Below, in pieces: positions 42,549-52,300 of a stretch of DNA of 64,000 nucleotides (positions are counted from its first letter, which is position 1; the number at the start of each line of letters is the position of its first letter). The translations under genes were made by a program, and so were the position numbers. Below the pieces are notes generated by a model, which saw only the letters and a list, made by a program, of their open reading frames with translations, was not told where the DNA came from and made no database searches. This DNA is from Niabella sp. (GTDB lineage: Bacteria; Bacteroidota; Bacteroidia; Chitinophagales; Chitinophagaceae), in assembly GCF_030150205.1 (NCBI RefSeq), contig NZ_JASLGT010000008.1, forward strand, positions 620,001 to 684,000, in the 5' to 3' direction.

Positions 42549-42995
42549 ATGATACGCATTCAATACCCGGAACCTGAGTTTAAGATTGAAACCCGCAATG
42601 GCCAGCCGCATATTTTTGATGCCTTGCGAAAAAAATGGCTGGTGCTCCAGGATGAGGAATGGATCCGCCAGAATTTTATACACTACCTTTTACGAAGTAT
42701 GCGCTATCCCCAAACACTGATCGCCCTTGAAAAAGAGATCCGGCTGGGTACATTGAAAAAGCGGTTCGATATCCTGGTTTACGATCCGGAACACCGTCCC
42801 TGGATGCTGATCGAATGCAAGGCCGGCCAGGTACTGTTAAATGATGCGGTGCTCAACCAGGTATTGCGGTATCATATCGTGTTGCCCGCACAATACCTGG
42901 TTATTACCAATGGCAACCTTACCTACGGTTGGAAAAAAGAAGATGGTCGCTTAGTGCCGATCGATACCTTACCGGAATTTATCGCTCACCACTAA
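42549..42995 (+). CDS. Type I restriction enzyme R protein N-terminal-like nuclease-fold protein
   Basis: A 148-residue stand-alone HSDR_N_2 domain. The PD-(D/E)xK nuclease core is visible: E in ALEKEIRLG, RFDILVYD and LIECKAGQ. Such single-domain proteins are common in Bacteroidota genomes away from restriction systems; no hsdM or hsdS is present here, so restriction activity should not be assumed. Its last 27 bases overlap the convergent dehydrogenase gene. Confidence 0.85.
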   Translation: MIRIQYPEPEFKIETRNGQPHIFDALRKKWLVLQDEEWIRQNFIHYLLRSMRYPQTLIALEKEIRLGTLKKRFDILVYDPEHRPWMLIECKAGQVLLNDAVLNQVLRYHIVLPAQYLVITNGNLTYGWKKEDGRLVPIDTLPEFIAHH

Positions 42996-43859
42996 GTCTT
43001 TTGTTCCGTGCGTATATGTATAAAATCCTTCGCCGGATTTAACACCCAGACGACCAGAAGTAACCATATTCACCAGTAAGGGACATGGGGCGTATTTAGG
43101 ATTTCCAAATCCTTTGTGCAATACATTTAAAATAGACAGGCATACGTCCAGCCCGATAAAATCTGCCAGCTGTAAGGGCCCCATCGGATGTGCCATGCCC
43201 AGTTTCATAATGGTATCAATGGCCTCCACACCGGCCACTCCTTCATACAAACTATAAACCGCTTCGTTGATCATGGGCATCAAAATACGGTTGGCAATAA
43301 AACCAGGATAGTCATTCGCCAGGGCCGGTATCTTGCCCAGTGCTTTACTAAGCGTAACAATAGCGGCCGATACCTCTGCGCTGGTGGCATACCCGTTGAT
43401 CACTTCTACCAACTTCATCACCGGAACCGGGTTCATAAAATGCATCCCGATCACCCGCGCCGGCCGGTTGGTAACGGATGCGATTTTTGTAACCGAAATG
43501 GATGAGGTATTCGTGGCCAGGATGCAGCCCTGCGGTGCAGCCGCGTCGATCTTTTTGAACAGCTCCAGCTTTATTGCTTCATTTTCGGTAGCAGCTTCCA
43601 CTACAAGATCGGCACCTGATACACCTTTTTGCAGATCTGTTTCCACGGTAATTTGCTGCAATGTTTCCTGTTTTTGCTGACCGGTAATGGTTCCTTTTGC
43701 CAGCTGCCGGTCCAGATTTTTTTCAATGGTTTGCAGCGCCTTATCCAGCTGTGCTGCGGCAACGTCGATCAATACCACCTTATGCCCGGTTTGCGCAAAT
43801 ACATGTGCAATTCCATTTCCCATGGTGCCGGCGCCAATAACAGAAACATTTTTAATCAT
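42969..43859 (-). CDS. 3-hydroxybutyryl-CoA / 3-hydroxyacyl-CoA dehydrogenase
   Basis: A 296-residue NAD-dependent enzyme oxidising (S)-3-hydroxyacyl-CoA. The Rossmann motif VIGAGTMGNGIAH begins at about residue 7; ATNTSSISVTKIA and GMHFMNPVPVMKLVEVI hold the catalytic His; the C-terminal helical domain has GMAHPMGPLQLADFIGLD and ends with GEGFYTY. This single-domain length fits the butyrate/fatty-acid type. The ATG at 43859 is used rather than a TTG at 43871. It converges and overlaps by 27 bases with the HsdR_N-like gene, and DUF3667 lies immediately upstream. Confidence 0.94.
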   Translation of the reverse strand: MIKNVSVIGAGTMGNGIAHVFAQTGHKVVLIDVAAAQLDKALQTIEKNLDRQLAKGTITGQQKQETLQQITVETDLQKGVSGADLVVEAATENEAIKLELFKKIDAAAPQGCILATNTSSISVTKIASVTNRPARVIGMHFMNPVPVMKLVEVINGYATSAEVSAAIVTLSKALGKIPALANDYPGFIANRILMPMINEAVYSLYEGVAGVEAIDTIMKLGMAHPMGPLQLADFIGLDVCLSILNVLHKGFGNPKYAPCPLLVNMVTSGRLGVKSGEGFYTYTHGTKDLVVSDKFR

Positions 43860-43877
43860 AAAACAAAACAAGTTATA

Positions 43878-44966
43878 CTAATGCAGGTTAAGAAACGATA
43901 CGATATATAATATGAACGCAAATACCGCCATGAACACAATATTCAGAAAGAAGAGAAAAATTCCTTTTAAGCGGGATTTTAATTTTCGCTCCTGGTAAAC
44001 CTTGCTATGGGAGCGAAAAAAATAAAAGAATCCATAAGCAATAGCCAGGAAGATCAACCAATCCCTGACGGTTTCTCCGGCATTCCCCAACCATCCGCCA
44101 ATAAATGTTACCAGGTAAAGGATAGTGATCAGCGTGAGTAACAATGAAAAATAATGAAGGGTAAAGATTCCATGATCGAAGTACCACCATTTCTTTTTAC
44201 CATGAAACAGCCAAAGCCAAAAGGCAAAAAGCGGCATGTATAAAAATAATGCTTTGGGTAAATTATGAAATACGGATTCATTTACCTTTTTTATCGCCTC
44301 CGGCCCATGGATCCCCTGCTCTTCCAACTCCAGGTCTTTTTTTACAAGTTTATACTCCAACCAGTTATACTGCTCTTTAACCGGCAGCGTTTTTTGTAAT
44401 GAGTCCAGCTGTGCTGTTGTATGAATACCGGCGCGTTTATCGCCGTAAAGTACCCGGAGAAAATCACCATCTTCCCGCACCGCTTTAATCTCCCTGTCGA
44501 TCGATTTATTATTCTTTTCAACCTCTTTAGATGAAATATTGCTGCCGGGCTTCTGTGCTGCGGCGGCGAACGTTGCCTTTTCTTCCTCCAGTATTTTAAT
44601 TTGCTGTTCCTTTTGTGCTGCAGTTAACTCCGGCAGTTTTAATTCATGCGATGGAAATAAAAGTGCGGGCAATAAAAAGGCGATAAAGCTCATAAAAATA
44701 TACAGGCGCACCGGCGGCACATAACGCATACGCCGACCCATTAAAAACTCCCTGGTTAACCGGCCGGGATAAAACAACAAAAACCGGAAAGTTTTCCAAA
44801 CCTGTCCGTCGTAATGCGTAAGGTCCTCAAAAAAATGGGTAAAAAGATAATGGAAGGGCTGTCGCGGTTCGATATTTTCCTGGCCGCAGTGGGAGCAAAA
44901 ATGGTCTTCGACTGTATGTCCGCAGTTCAGACAGTTTTTTTCATTTCTCAGTTTGTGCCCCGACAT
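43878..44966 (-). CDS. DUF3667 membrane protein
   Basis: A 362-residue protein with an N-terminal zinc ribbon (CLNCGHTVEDHFCSHCGQ), the family segment LTREFLMGRRMRYVPPVRLYIFMS, a soluble coiled-coil insert (about 115-225), and four transmembrane helices in the C-terminal half. Matches DUF3667, a Bacteroidota family of unknown function. It lies 18 bases upstream of the dehydrogenase gene on the same strand, so they may be cotranscribed. Confidence 0.9.
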   Translation of the reverse strand: MSGHKLRNEKNCLNCGHTVEDHFCSHCGQENIEPRQPFHYLFTHFFEDLTHYDGQVWKTFRFLLFYPGRLTREFLMGRRMRYVPPVRLYIFMSFIAFLLPALLFPSHELKLPELTAAQKEQQIKILEEEKATFAAAAQKPGSNISSKEVEKNNKSIDREIKAVREDGDFLRVLYGDKRAGIHTTAQLDSLQKTLPVKEQYNWLEYKLVKKDLELEEQGIHGPEAIKKVNESVFHNLPKALFLYMPLFAFWLWLFHGKKKWWYFDHGIFTLHYFSLLLTLITILYLVTFIGGWLGNAGETVRDWLIFLAIAYGFFYFFRSHSKVYQERKLKSRLKGIFLFFLNIVFMAVFAFILYIVSFLNLH

Positions 44967-45052
44967 CTATTTTTAAGGCAAGATAATCAAAAATGAGAAA
45001 TGCGGGGATCCGATGTATCTTATATTTCCCCGCTGTGCAGTGCTCCCGCTTC

Positions 45053-45083
45053 TTTGCGCATCGCAATTTTTACTGTAGGTTTG
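45053..45083 (+). promoter_or_regulatory. Consensus promoter of the barnase-barstar operon
   Basis: TTTG (45053-45056), 19 bases, TAGGTTTG (45076-45083): an exact -33/-7 Bacteroidota promoter. The barnase ATG at 45107 follows 23 bases later and is therefore preferred over the longer open frame from 44993. Confidence 0.75.
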
Positions 45084-45106
45084 CCCTGCGGATTAAAGCA
45101 ATAAAC

Positions 45107-45589
45107 ATGCAAAAACAAAACAGGTGGCTGATGCTGTTATTGGCAGGCATCATTATACTGGGTTATTTCTGGTGCGAACACCGGAACTCCAAAACCACGG
45201 TACGGCCTCCTGCGGTACCGGATGCTCCTGCTACAACACCGTCGCAACCGCAGGCTTCCATCGAAACGCTTACCAGCGAAGCCGTTGTGGTTCCGTATAT
45301 CAAAAAAACGGGAAGGCTTCCCGATTGCTATATCACCAAACAGGAGGCCCGCAGCAATGGATGGATCGCGTCCAAAGGCAATCTTTGTGAAGTGCTCCCG
45401 GGCAAGGCCATCGGCGGGGATATTTTTACCAACCGGCAAAGAGCCCTGCCTGTAAAAGGCGGCAGAACCTGGTACGAGGCCGATTTAAACTACGAATGCG
45501 GCCGGCGCAATACCGACCGGATCCTGTTTTCGAGCGATCGCCTGGTTTTTGTAACAAAAGATCATTACCAAACATTTGAGGAAAAATAA
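45107..45589 (+). CDS. Barnase-like guanyl-preferring ribonuclease, exported or membrane-anchored
   Basis: A 160-residue protein with an N-terminal hydrophobic segment (RWLMLLLAGIIILGYFW) and a Pro/Thr linker, then a complete barnase domain (about 58-160). Catalytic residues align with barnase: Lys90 (ASKGNL), Glu124 (WYEADLNY), Arg134 and Arg138 (RRNTDRIL), His153 (DHYQTF). Three Cys (74, 94, 131) could form a disulfide outside the cytoplasm. Barnase cleaves RNA after G and is an extracellular toxin in Bacillus. The barstar-like inhibitor starts 5 bases after the stop, forming a toxin/inhibitor operon. Confidence 0.93.
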   Translation: MQKQNRWLMLLLAGIIILGYFWCEHRNSKTTVRPPAVPDAPATTPSQPQASIETLTSEAVVVPYIKKTGRLPDCYITKQEARSNGWIASKGNLCEVLPGKAIGGDIFTNRQRALPVKGGRTWYEADLNYECGRRNTDRILFSSDRLVFVTKDHYQTFEEK

Positions 45590-45594
45590 AGGAA

Positions 45595-45873
45595 ATGAAA
45601 ACAATCATTTTTGATTTTGACAGGATCGGTACGGAAGAAGACTTTTATAAAACAGCGGTAAAACAACTGGCGCTTCCGGATTTCTTTGGGAATAACCTGG
45701 ATGCGCTCTATGACGTACTTACAGGCTCCATTGAACTTCCTGTAACGATTCAGTTTGTACATCTTTCGCTGGGGCAGCTTGAAAAATTTGATGCTATTAT
45801 TACGGTATTTGAGGATGCGGCTGTTGCCCTGGAGGATGACCTTATCTTTGAGTACTATCTCAAGAAACCCTAG
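45595..45873 (+). CDS. Barstar-family ribonuclease inhibitor
   Basis: A 92-residue cytoplasmic protein matching barstar: FDFDRIGTEEDFYKT and FGNNLDALYDVLTG, with Asp36 and Asp40 at the positions of barstar Asp35 and Asp39 that plug the barnase active site. It is encoded 5 bases after the barnase gene, so the cell probably makes it to neutralise its own ribonuclease before export. Length is normal for the family. Confidence 0.94.
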   Translation: MKTIIFDFDRIGTEEDFYKTAVKQLALPDFFGNNLDALYDVLTGSIELPVTIQFVHLSLGQLEKFDAIITVFEDAAVALEDDLIFEYYLKKP

Positions 45874-45878
45874 GCGGT

Positions 45879-46517
45879 TTATTTATTCTTAAAATCGCCC
45901 CGCTTCCATGATTTGATAAATTCGGCCCAGGCGGCAGGATTAAAGATATTCATTGGCGGTATCTGTCCCTGGTAGCGCGCTTTCTGGGAGATCATATTGA
46001 GCTGCATATTGGTTACCTCCCGTCCGTCAAAAGGTGTTTTCTTCAACATGGCGCGCTGCATTTCCTTTGTATTGTTCTTCCGGATGATCTCCATCTCGTC
46101 ATCTGCTATGTGCAGACTTACAAAATCACGCGCGAATTGCTCCGGTGTGGGCCGGGGCCGGATGATCGCCGCGGGCAAATAGACGGTATCCTCCGTCATC
46201 AATACCACCATATTATACTGATTTCCCTCCAGGTCGCGGGGAATGGGCTTCAATATCGGCTTATAGGTAACATGCGAAAATTCGATCTGGTCTCCTTTCA
46301 GCACGGCAATCGAAAATACCCCATCGCTGTTCGTTATGGTTCCTCTTGAAGAGCCTTTTACAGTAACACTTACCGAAGGGATCCCGTACAGGCTGTCGGA
46401 AGACATTACGATCCCAAAAAGCTGGATCACCGAATCACGTGCCTTCTCAAACTGGGCATTCGCAGTTGATGGGATGACAAATAATAAAACAATAACCGGT
46501 ATGATTATTTTCTTCAC
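45879..46517 (-). CDS. Exported carboxypeptidase-regulatory-like domain protein
   Basis: A 212-residue protein with a signal peptide (MKKIIIPVIVLLFVIPSTANA) starting from GTG at 46517. The middle (about 30-110) is a carboxypeptidase-D regulatory-like beta-sandwich (FGIVMSSDSLYGIPSVSVTVKG, GVFSIAVLKGDQIEFSHVTY). The C-terminal part (PTPEQFARDFVSLHIADDEM) is helical and unassigned. Likely periplasmic or outer-membrane associated. A -7 element ends 5 bases before the GTG, supporting that start. It converges on barstar (5-base gap) and diverges from mrp. Confidence 0.82.
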   Translation of the reverse strand: MKKIIIPVIVLLFVIPSTANAQFEKARDSVIQLFGIVMSSDSLYGIPSVSVTVKGSSRGTITNSDGVFSIAVLKGDQIEFSHVTYKPILKPIPRDLEGNQYNMVVLMTEDTVYLPAAIIRPRPTPEQFARDFVSLHIADDEMEIIRKNNTKEMQRAMLKKTPFDGREVTNMQLNMISQKARYQGQIPPMNIFNPAAWAEFIKSWKRGDFKNK

Positions 46518-46522
46518 AGCCT

Positions 46523-46530
46523 CAAATTTA
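46523..46530 (-). promoter_or_regulatory. -7 element for exported regulatory-like gene, leaderless spacing on GTG
   Basis: On the minus strand TAAATTTG (46530 to 46523) matches TAnnTTTG and ends 5 bases before the GTG start at 46517. Confidence 0.5.
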
Positions 46531-46575
46531 AGTAACGATTTGTAAATAAGACAACAAAATGCCCAATAGGATGTT

Positions 46576-46583
46576 TAACTTTG
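46576..46583 (+). promoter_or_regulatory. -7 promoter element for mrp
   Basis: TAACTTTG matches TAnnTTTG exactly, 38 bases before the ATG at 46622. It lies inside the longer open frame and so argues against starts upstream of 46622. Confidence 0.6.
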
Positions 46584-46621
46584 CGGATTGTAGTGAATTT
46601 AACATAAGCTTTGGTAAAAAA

Positions 46622-47692
46622 ATGACAAAAGAACTTGTTTTACAGGCATTGAGTGCGGTTCATATTCCGGGGTCTCATAAAGATATTGTGGCGCTTGATA
46701 TGGTAAAGGACCTGGTAATCGAGAAATACTATATCTCGTTTAATATCGATCTGCCCAGCCAGGATGCACAACTAAAAGAAAAAGTAAAAACAGATTGTAT
46801 ACAGGCCATTAAAGCACAGGTAAACGAAAAGGCGGTGGTAAAAGTAGGCTTTGGCAGTGCTGCACCAAAAGCACAGGCTGCCGCCAGCACCCCGGCTAAA
46901 GTATTACCGGGTGTAAAACATATTATTGCCGTGGTGAGTGGAAAAGGCGGTGTGGGAAAAAGTACGGTTGCCGCCAACCTCGCACTGGCGCTGGCCCAAT
47001 CCGGCGCTGCCGTAGGATTGATGGACGCCGACATTTACGGGCCAAGTGTGCCCATTATGTTTGGGGTTCGGGGAGAGCGCCCCATGATGAAGGATGTAAA
47101 TGGTAAGGGCATGATTGTTCCCCTGGAGCGGTTCGGCATTCAGCTCTTAAGCATCGGTTTGCTGGTAGATGAAAGCAAGGCCGTGGTATGGCGGGGGCCC
47201 ATGGCCAGCAGCGCCATTAAACAATTTATCACGGATGTGGATTGGGGTGATCTTGATTATCTTATTGTAGATATGCCGCCGGGCACCGGGGATATTCACC
47301 TTACCCTGATGCAGATTGCCGATGTAAGCGGCGTGGTCATTGTAAGCACCCCCCAGGATGTAGCGCTGGCCGACGCCAAGAAAGGCATTGCTATGTTTGG
47401 ACAGGCACAGCTGAATGCACCCATCATTGGGCTGGTGGAGAATATGAGTTATTTTACCCCTCAGGAATTACCGGATAATAAGTATTATATTTTTGGACAG
47501 GAAGGCGGAAAGCGCCTGGCCAGTGAATACGACCTTCCGTTTTTGGGTGAAATACCATTGGTGCAAGGCATTCGCGAAGGTGGTGATATGGGCATCCCGG
47601 TGATGATGAGCGATGATGAAATTACCAAGGCGGCCTTCAAATCCTTTGCAAGGAAAGTGGCGCAGTTTGCGGAAAAAACATCGAGAAGATAG
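46622..47692 (+). CDS. Mrp/NBP35-family ATP-binding Fe-S cluster carrier
   Basis: A 356-residue protein: N-terminal MIP18/DUF59 domain (about 1-80) and a deviant Walker A ParA-like ATPase with GKGGVGKST at 107-115, MDADIYGPSVP, WRGPMAS and VDMPPGTGDIHLT. Mrp/ApbC proteins carry and deliver Fe-S clusters. The CxxC found near the C-terminus of E. coli Mrp is absent here; that stretch reads NMSYFTPQELPDNKYYIFG. The ATG at 46622 is used because the promoter lies between it and the upstream in-frame start at 46559. Confidence 0.93.
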   Translation: MTKELVLQALSAVHIPGSHKDIVALDMVKDLVIEKYYISFNIDLPSQDAQLKEKVKTDCIQAIKAQVNEKAVVKVGFGSAAPKAQAAASTPAKVLPGVKHIIAVVSGKGGVGKSTVAANLALALAQSGAAVGLMDADIYGPSVPIMFGVRGERPMMKDVNGKGMIVPLERFGIQLLSIGLLVDESKAVVWRGPMASSAIKQFITDVDWGDLDYLIVDMPPGTGDIHLTLMQIADVSGVVIVSTPQDVALADAKKGIAMFGQAQLNAPIIGLVENMSYFTPQELPDNKYYIFGQEGGKRLASEYDLPFLGEIPLVQGIREGGDMGIPVMMSDDEITKAAFKSFARKVAQFAEKTSRR

Positions 47693-47787
47693 CCTTGCTG
47701 TACAGCATTGTTGATTGCTGCTGAGTCAATATGTGATGAGGTGCAGCCATCAGCATTGTGTTTATGAATGCGTGCCCGTTGTGTTTA

Positions 47788-48399
47788 TCATCTTAATGCC
47801 GCCTTCAGCATACTCCTGTACCGGGGATTTAACAGTATATACATCAGAAGGTCAAGCAGTCCCTTTGCCAGCAGGAAGGATTCCGGCGCCCTATCCAGCA
47901 GGGGCAGCAACACAAATAGCGGCACAATGATCCGGAAATAAGGCTTTAAAAAAACAGAGGACAGTCCTTCCGCGGTATTTTTATAGTCCCGCATGTTGTC
48001 AAAATAATAGGCAAACCCTGTAAGTATCAAGGCGCCCAGGGTGAATGCATCCGGCAGTATAAACTGCCCGGAGAAATAGATCCAGCCAAACGCAACAACG
48101 TGAATCATCCCATAGTGCATCGCAAAAAGGACAGCAGTGATGGTACTTCCTTTTTGCCGGCGTGCTGCATGATCTGATTTATGGTTAGCTGCCTTTTTTT
48201 TTGATTGCGCAATCAATGGAACGTTCTTTAAAAACAGGAACCAGGCAATACCCAGCAATGCACTCTGAATGATCTGCGTGGAAACAAAGGAGGAAACGTA
48301 TTCAGTATCATTTTTAAGACGCATTGCCAGGAAACCATAAAACAGTACCTGCCACCAGAACAGCGGATCGCGAAGCAGTTTTTTGAAAACGGCGTACAT
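47788..48399 (-). CDS. Multi-pass membrane protein, last gene of vgrG island
   Basis: A 203-residue protein with about five hydrophobic segments and a basic loop (KKKAANHKSDHAARRQKG). VLFAMHYGMIHVVAFGWIYF recalls DUF6498-type membrane proteins, but I am not sure. It begins 5 bases after the stop of the preceding lipoprotein gene, so it is translated from the same message as the vgrG cargo genes. Candidate membrane immunity protein against the 1005-residue cargo; inferred from position only. Confidence 0.7.
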   Translation of the reverse strand: MYAVFKKLLRDPLFWWQVLFYGFLAMRLKNDTEYVSSFVSTQIIQSALLGIAWFLFLKNVPLIAQSKKKAANHKSDHAARRQKGSTITAVLFAMHYGMIHVVAFGWIYFSGQFILPDAFTLGALILTGFAYYFDNMRDYKNTAEGLSSVFLKPYFRIIVPLFVLLPLLDRAPESFLLAKGLLDLLMYILLNPRYRSMLKAALR

Positions 48400-48403
48400 G
48401 GTA

Positions 48404-49372
48404 TTAGCGGATCAATTCCAGATGACCGGATCCCGCCGGCTTATGAAATATGCCCTGCATCGCCTTTATTTTCCTTCTTCCGTTTTTTAAATAGCGTATC
48501 CGTACAACAGGTTCATCAATATTTGGAAAATCGCTCCTTACAAGGGCTACCAACCGGCCGTTGCCAAAAATTTTCAGCTTGTACTTTTCTATCGGCAAAA
48601 ACTCAGCATCGGGCAGGTCAAAAACCTCGGCATAAGCAGTATAGTTCTCCATGCTTCCGGCCTGGTCGTCGAAATTTGCCTGCTGGGTTTCCTGTTCTTT
48701 TTTGTACACCATTTCCTGAATGCCGTTCATATCTTTATTTTTAAACAGATCCAGGTAACGCTGATTTGCCTCAACTACCTCCTGCAGCAATTGCTTTTCA
48801 TCCTCTTTTGTTAAATCCTCGCTATTATCCCAGCCCGGCAGCGTATAAGGAACGGCGGCATTAAATTCGCCCTCAAATACGGCCATCGGTTTTCCGGCGG
48901 TTGCAGACAGGCTGCCTGGTTCCTGCTGCGAAATGGCCATAAGCCGGGCTGGCGGAACGGATGGTCGTACCCCCTTTCCGTCGGGTGTATCCCTTAATCC
49001 TTCCATTTCGATCTCCACGAGCAGATTCCGTGAAAGCGTATGTTCCTGTTTACCGTTTAGAAATGGAGGATACAAAATAAGCTTCCACTTTTGTTTTCCT
49101 GATTTCAGGATGGCATTGTTTACGGGGGTGCTGGTATTAAAGGTACCGTTAGCGTTACCAAAATAATACTCCACCAGTACGTCATTTACATAAAACTCAA
49201 AGCTGGAAGCGCCTACCTGTATATTGGCACGGTATTCAATTGCCTGATCTGTAAACTTAACCTGTTTGTAAATATCCTTTATAGAAGTTGTCATCCTTGT
49301 GCTGTTTTGAGCGCAGGAGGTAAGAGCACATCCCCAAACCGCCAATAATATTATTTGCTTTAATTGTTTCAT
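48404..49372 (-). CDS. Lipoprotein adjacent to large VgrG cargo, candidate immunity protein
   Basis: A 322-residue lipoprotein with lipobox LTSC (about residues 17-20). No recognised domain: N-terminal beta-rich part (VGASSFEFYVNDVLVEYYFG), central helical segment (LLQEVVEANQRYLDLFKNKDMNGIQE), C-terminal beta-rich part. It begins 9 bases after the stop of the 1005-residue cargo gene. Periplasm-facing lipoproteins beside a type VI cargo gene are frequently immunity proteins; here this is inferred from position and export signal. Confidence 0.75.
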   Translation of the reverse strand: MKQLKQIILLAVWGCALTSCAQNSTRMTTSIKDIYKQVKFTDQAIEYRANIQVGASSFEFYVNDVLVEYYFGNANGTFNTSTPVNNAILKSGKQKWKLILYPPFLNGKQEHTLSRNLLVEIEMEGLRDTPDGKGVRPSVPPARLMAISQQEPGSLSATAGKPMAVFEGEFNAAVPYTLPGWDNSEDLTKEDEKQLLQEVVEANQRYLDLFKNKDMNGIQEMVYKKEQETQQANFDDQAGSMENYTAYAEVFDLPDAEFLPIEKYKLKIFGNGRLVALVRSDFPNIDEPVVRIRYLKNGRRKIKAMQGIFHKPAGSGHLELIR

Positions 49373-49380
49373 AATTACCG

Positions 49381-52300
49381 TTAAAAACTACCGAACCGGC
49401 AGGCCGAGATCAGCGATTCATCCTTTTTATCAATCGCCTGCCAGGTAATGGACCCTCCCACACCGGCACTGGCGGCTTCCACTTCCTCTTCGTCTTTATC
49501 AAGCGATATGCTTCCTTTGGCAGACCCTTTGCCAATAATCACCAGCCCGTCAAAGTTACCGTAAATATTTGCGAAGAAGCCCTTATTATCTGCGTCTATT
49601 GCGGCCCTGGATTTCCATTTTGCCGTTGCCGAAGCTTCACCATTCAGTTCGCCCTGTATGGTTACAAATACCAGGTGCTTTTTCTTCTTTAGTTTAATCT
49701 GCACCTTTACCGTAACGTCCACGTCGCCGGTAACCGTTGCCACCGATTTATCGTTGGTGCTCCGGTCTTCCCTGTTAAACGAATTTTCCTTTGTAAGGGT
49801 ATTCAGGAATCCGGTAAGGGTTCCTCCTATTGTTCCGGTGGCCCGGAGCTCGGCAACAATTTTACTTCCGTCACCAATCAGGCTCAGGGTAAGATCTGCA
49901 ATGGCGATCACAGCAAAGGCTATCGGGTGCAAACGCTGTGCCAGCGCCAGGAAATCCAGGTAAATGGAAGCGCCCAGCAAAGGAGCAAAACCAATATTGC
50001 CCGTGAGCAGCACGCCCACTTTCCGCCGGTGTTCTTCCGACTGGTTATCGTTTGTATTAACCAACTTCCAGCTAAAGCTGCCTTCAAAGGCAGGCCAGAA
50101 AAGGTCGAAGCCAACAACCGTTCTCTTTGTTAGCCCACCCAGGTTCCGCTCTGTACTTCGCTGGATGGACTCCATGTCCTTACGTGCCTGCCGCTGTTCC
50201 CGGCTGCCCGGCTCAGCATTCCTGTACCTTTCCTTTGCCGTTTCCAGGTGCCGGATCTTTTCTTCCATTTTCCGCTGGTCTCTTTCCCGGTCCTGAATTT
50301 CAGATTGCTGGCTCCTGGAGTACGACTGCAGGGTGCTTTCAGCCCCGGGGTCTCTTTGCCCGTTGCTGTTCTTTGGAGAAAAGAAAGCCTCCATGAATTC
50401 GATAAGTGCCTTGATGCCTTTTAACCGCTCCTCCAGGTTCTTTTTAAACTCTTCAGAAAACTCTACTTCATCCTTACCATCCCATTTTGCTGAAAGCGCC
50501 ACTCCCCATTTTTTTTCGCCGAGCGAAGACCATTTCATCCGGTTCATTTCCCGGCGATGTCTTGGATTCCGCTGAATGGAATTGCTGACAACACTCAGCG
50601 ATGTGCCCCTGTTCTCCTCCTGTTCAAAATCGCTATCACCGGCATCATACTTGTTAAAATTGATCGCAAGCTTCCATTCAATATCCGGGTAGGTAATGAT
50701 CCTGATGTTCTGATCATAACGGCAGGTGGCGGCACGGATAACATAGGGTTTTCCGGCAGCATTGTTTCCCAGCCAGAAGTAACGGAAAGCATACGGAAAG
50801 TCAATACTCTGAACGCCCAGGTTCATGGTAATCGGCTCCCGGTTGTATATAAAACGGGCATCAAACTGGATCCTGCGATCTCCATCCGAAGGAGGTGTAT
50901 ATACTTTTAACGCTGTCTTGGATTTCAGCTTCTGCTCTTTGCTGCTGGCACCGCCGGTTAAAACAGACTCGCCCTTGGTCGTTCCGGAAAACGTTACCGA
51001 AGTATTTTTTTCTTTTCCCTTTTCGGCTGCCGGGCCTTCCGGCTCGGGATGCTCTACAATTGTAAGGCTATGTCCCTGATGCTTGGGAGTACTGATGCAA
51101 TCGCCGGGATCATTAAACAGTTCTTCCAGTGAAACGGTTATCTGTTTAACATTAGCTGTTTCTCCGGCTACTACCTCAAACTCTTTCAGCCGCTGATCAT
51201 CCGGGTTGGTGCCCTTTTCATTAAAAAGCGTAACGGGCTGCCGCTGTACGGTTTTGCCATCGGGGCTTTTCTCATCCGGCAATTGTGCTACAATCCGCTC
51301 ATATCGGCATTGCTGGAAGGCACCTACATTCATCGCAAAGTCTTTTGCCAGAACCGGCTGGTTGCCTACATCCGATAATTTGGATTCCACAACGGACTGG
51401 CTTTCCTTAACCTCGATAAAAGCGTTCCTGAGGGCTGTTTCGCCTTTTAATTTTACACCCGAGATGGTAGGATAAATTTTCAGGTAACGGGCAAGATCGA
51501 ATCCATCAAATTTCCAGAACGGATCGATGTACACTTCAATTTGTGCACACTGAATATACTGCCCCGGAGCCCCCTCCAGTGTGGAGAGCTGTTCTTTTAT
51601 CAGCGCGGCCACATTCGCTTTTTCTGAAACGACCTGAGCGCCCTTGAATTCGACGTATTTGACCGTTCTTGCCACTACTTTCAACGATTTATCCGGGGTA
51701 TCGCTGTCAGGAGATTTATTAACCGGAACACCATTCTGACGTGGATACGCAGGCAGGTCGTCATCGCTATTGATACCGGAATCGCTGTCCCGGAACTGCA
51801 CGGTAATGTCATTCAGGTACAGTCCCCTGGTATAAACCATCAGGAAAACGGTTTCACCAAACCGGGCCTCCTTCCCCGTAATGATCTCACCAGGCTCACT
51901 GACCTCCTTCCCATCAACCACTTTATTCACTAATTTTCGCCATTCCACACCCAGCAGGTCCGGTTCTCCAACGGCACAAACAAAAATCCCATTCAGTGGA
52001 GAACCTGTGGGGGTTTCCCTGTAGGCCTCCAGCCAAACCAGCCCGCCACCTTCCAGTATTTTAGGAAACGAGATCTGCTTGCCCGATTTTGGTAACCCAT
52101 CATTAAATGAGCGGTTGCGGTCGTTATCCTTCAGCCCTTCTATGGCAGCAGCAGAAGTGGCAATACGCCAAACCCATTTAATACCTTCATAGCCCGAAGC
52201 AGCATCTGCCGGCGCACCGCTGCCTTTGCTTTTTGCCCCCTTCCTGGGCGCAGCCTTGGGAGGGTTTATCAGGTCCGCTACCGAAACCGTAAAATTCCCT

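Noticed and set aside
42549..42995. Restriction-modification or other defence locus
   Set aside because: Only a single HSDR_N-like domain is present; no methyltransferase, specificity subunit or helicase nearby, and such orphans are common in the phylum.
46559..46621. Longer N-terminus for the Mrp protein
   Set aside because: The extra 21 codons contain the TAACTTTG promoter element, and the family N-terminus begins at 46622.
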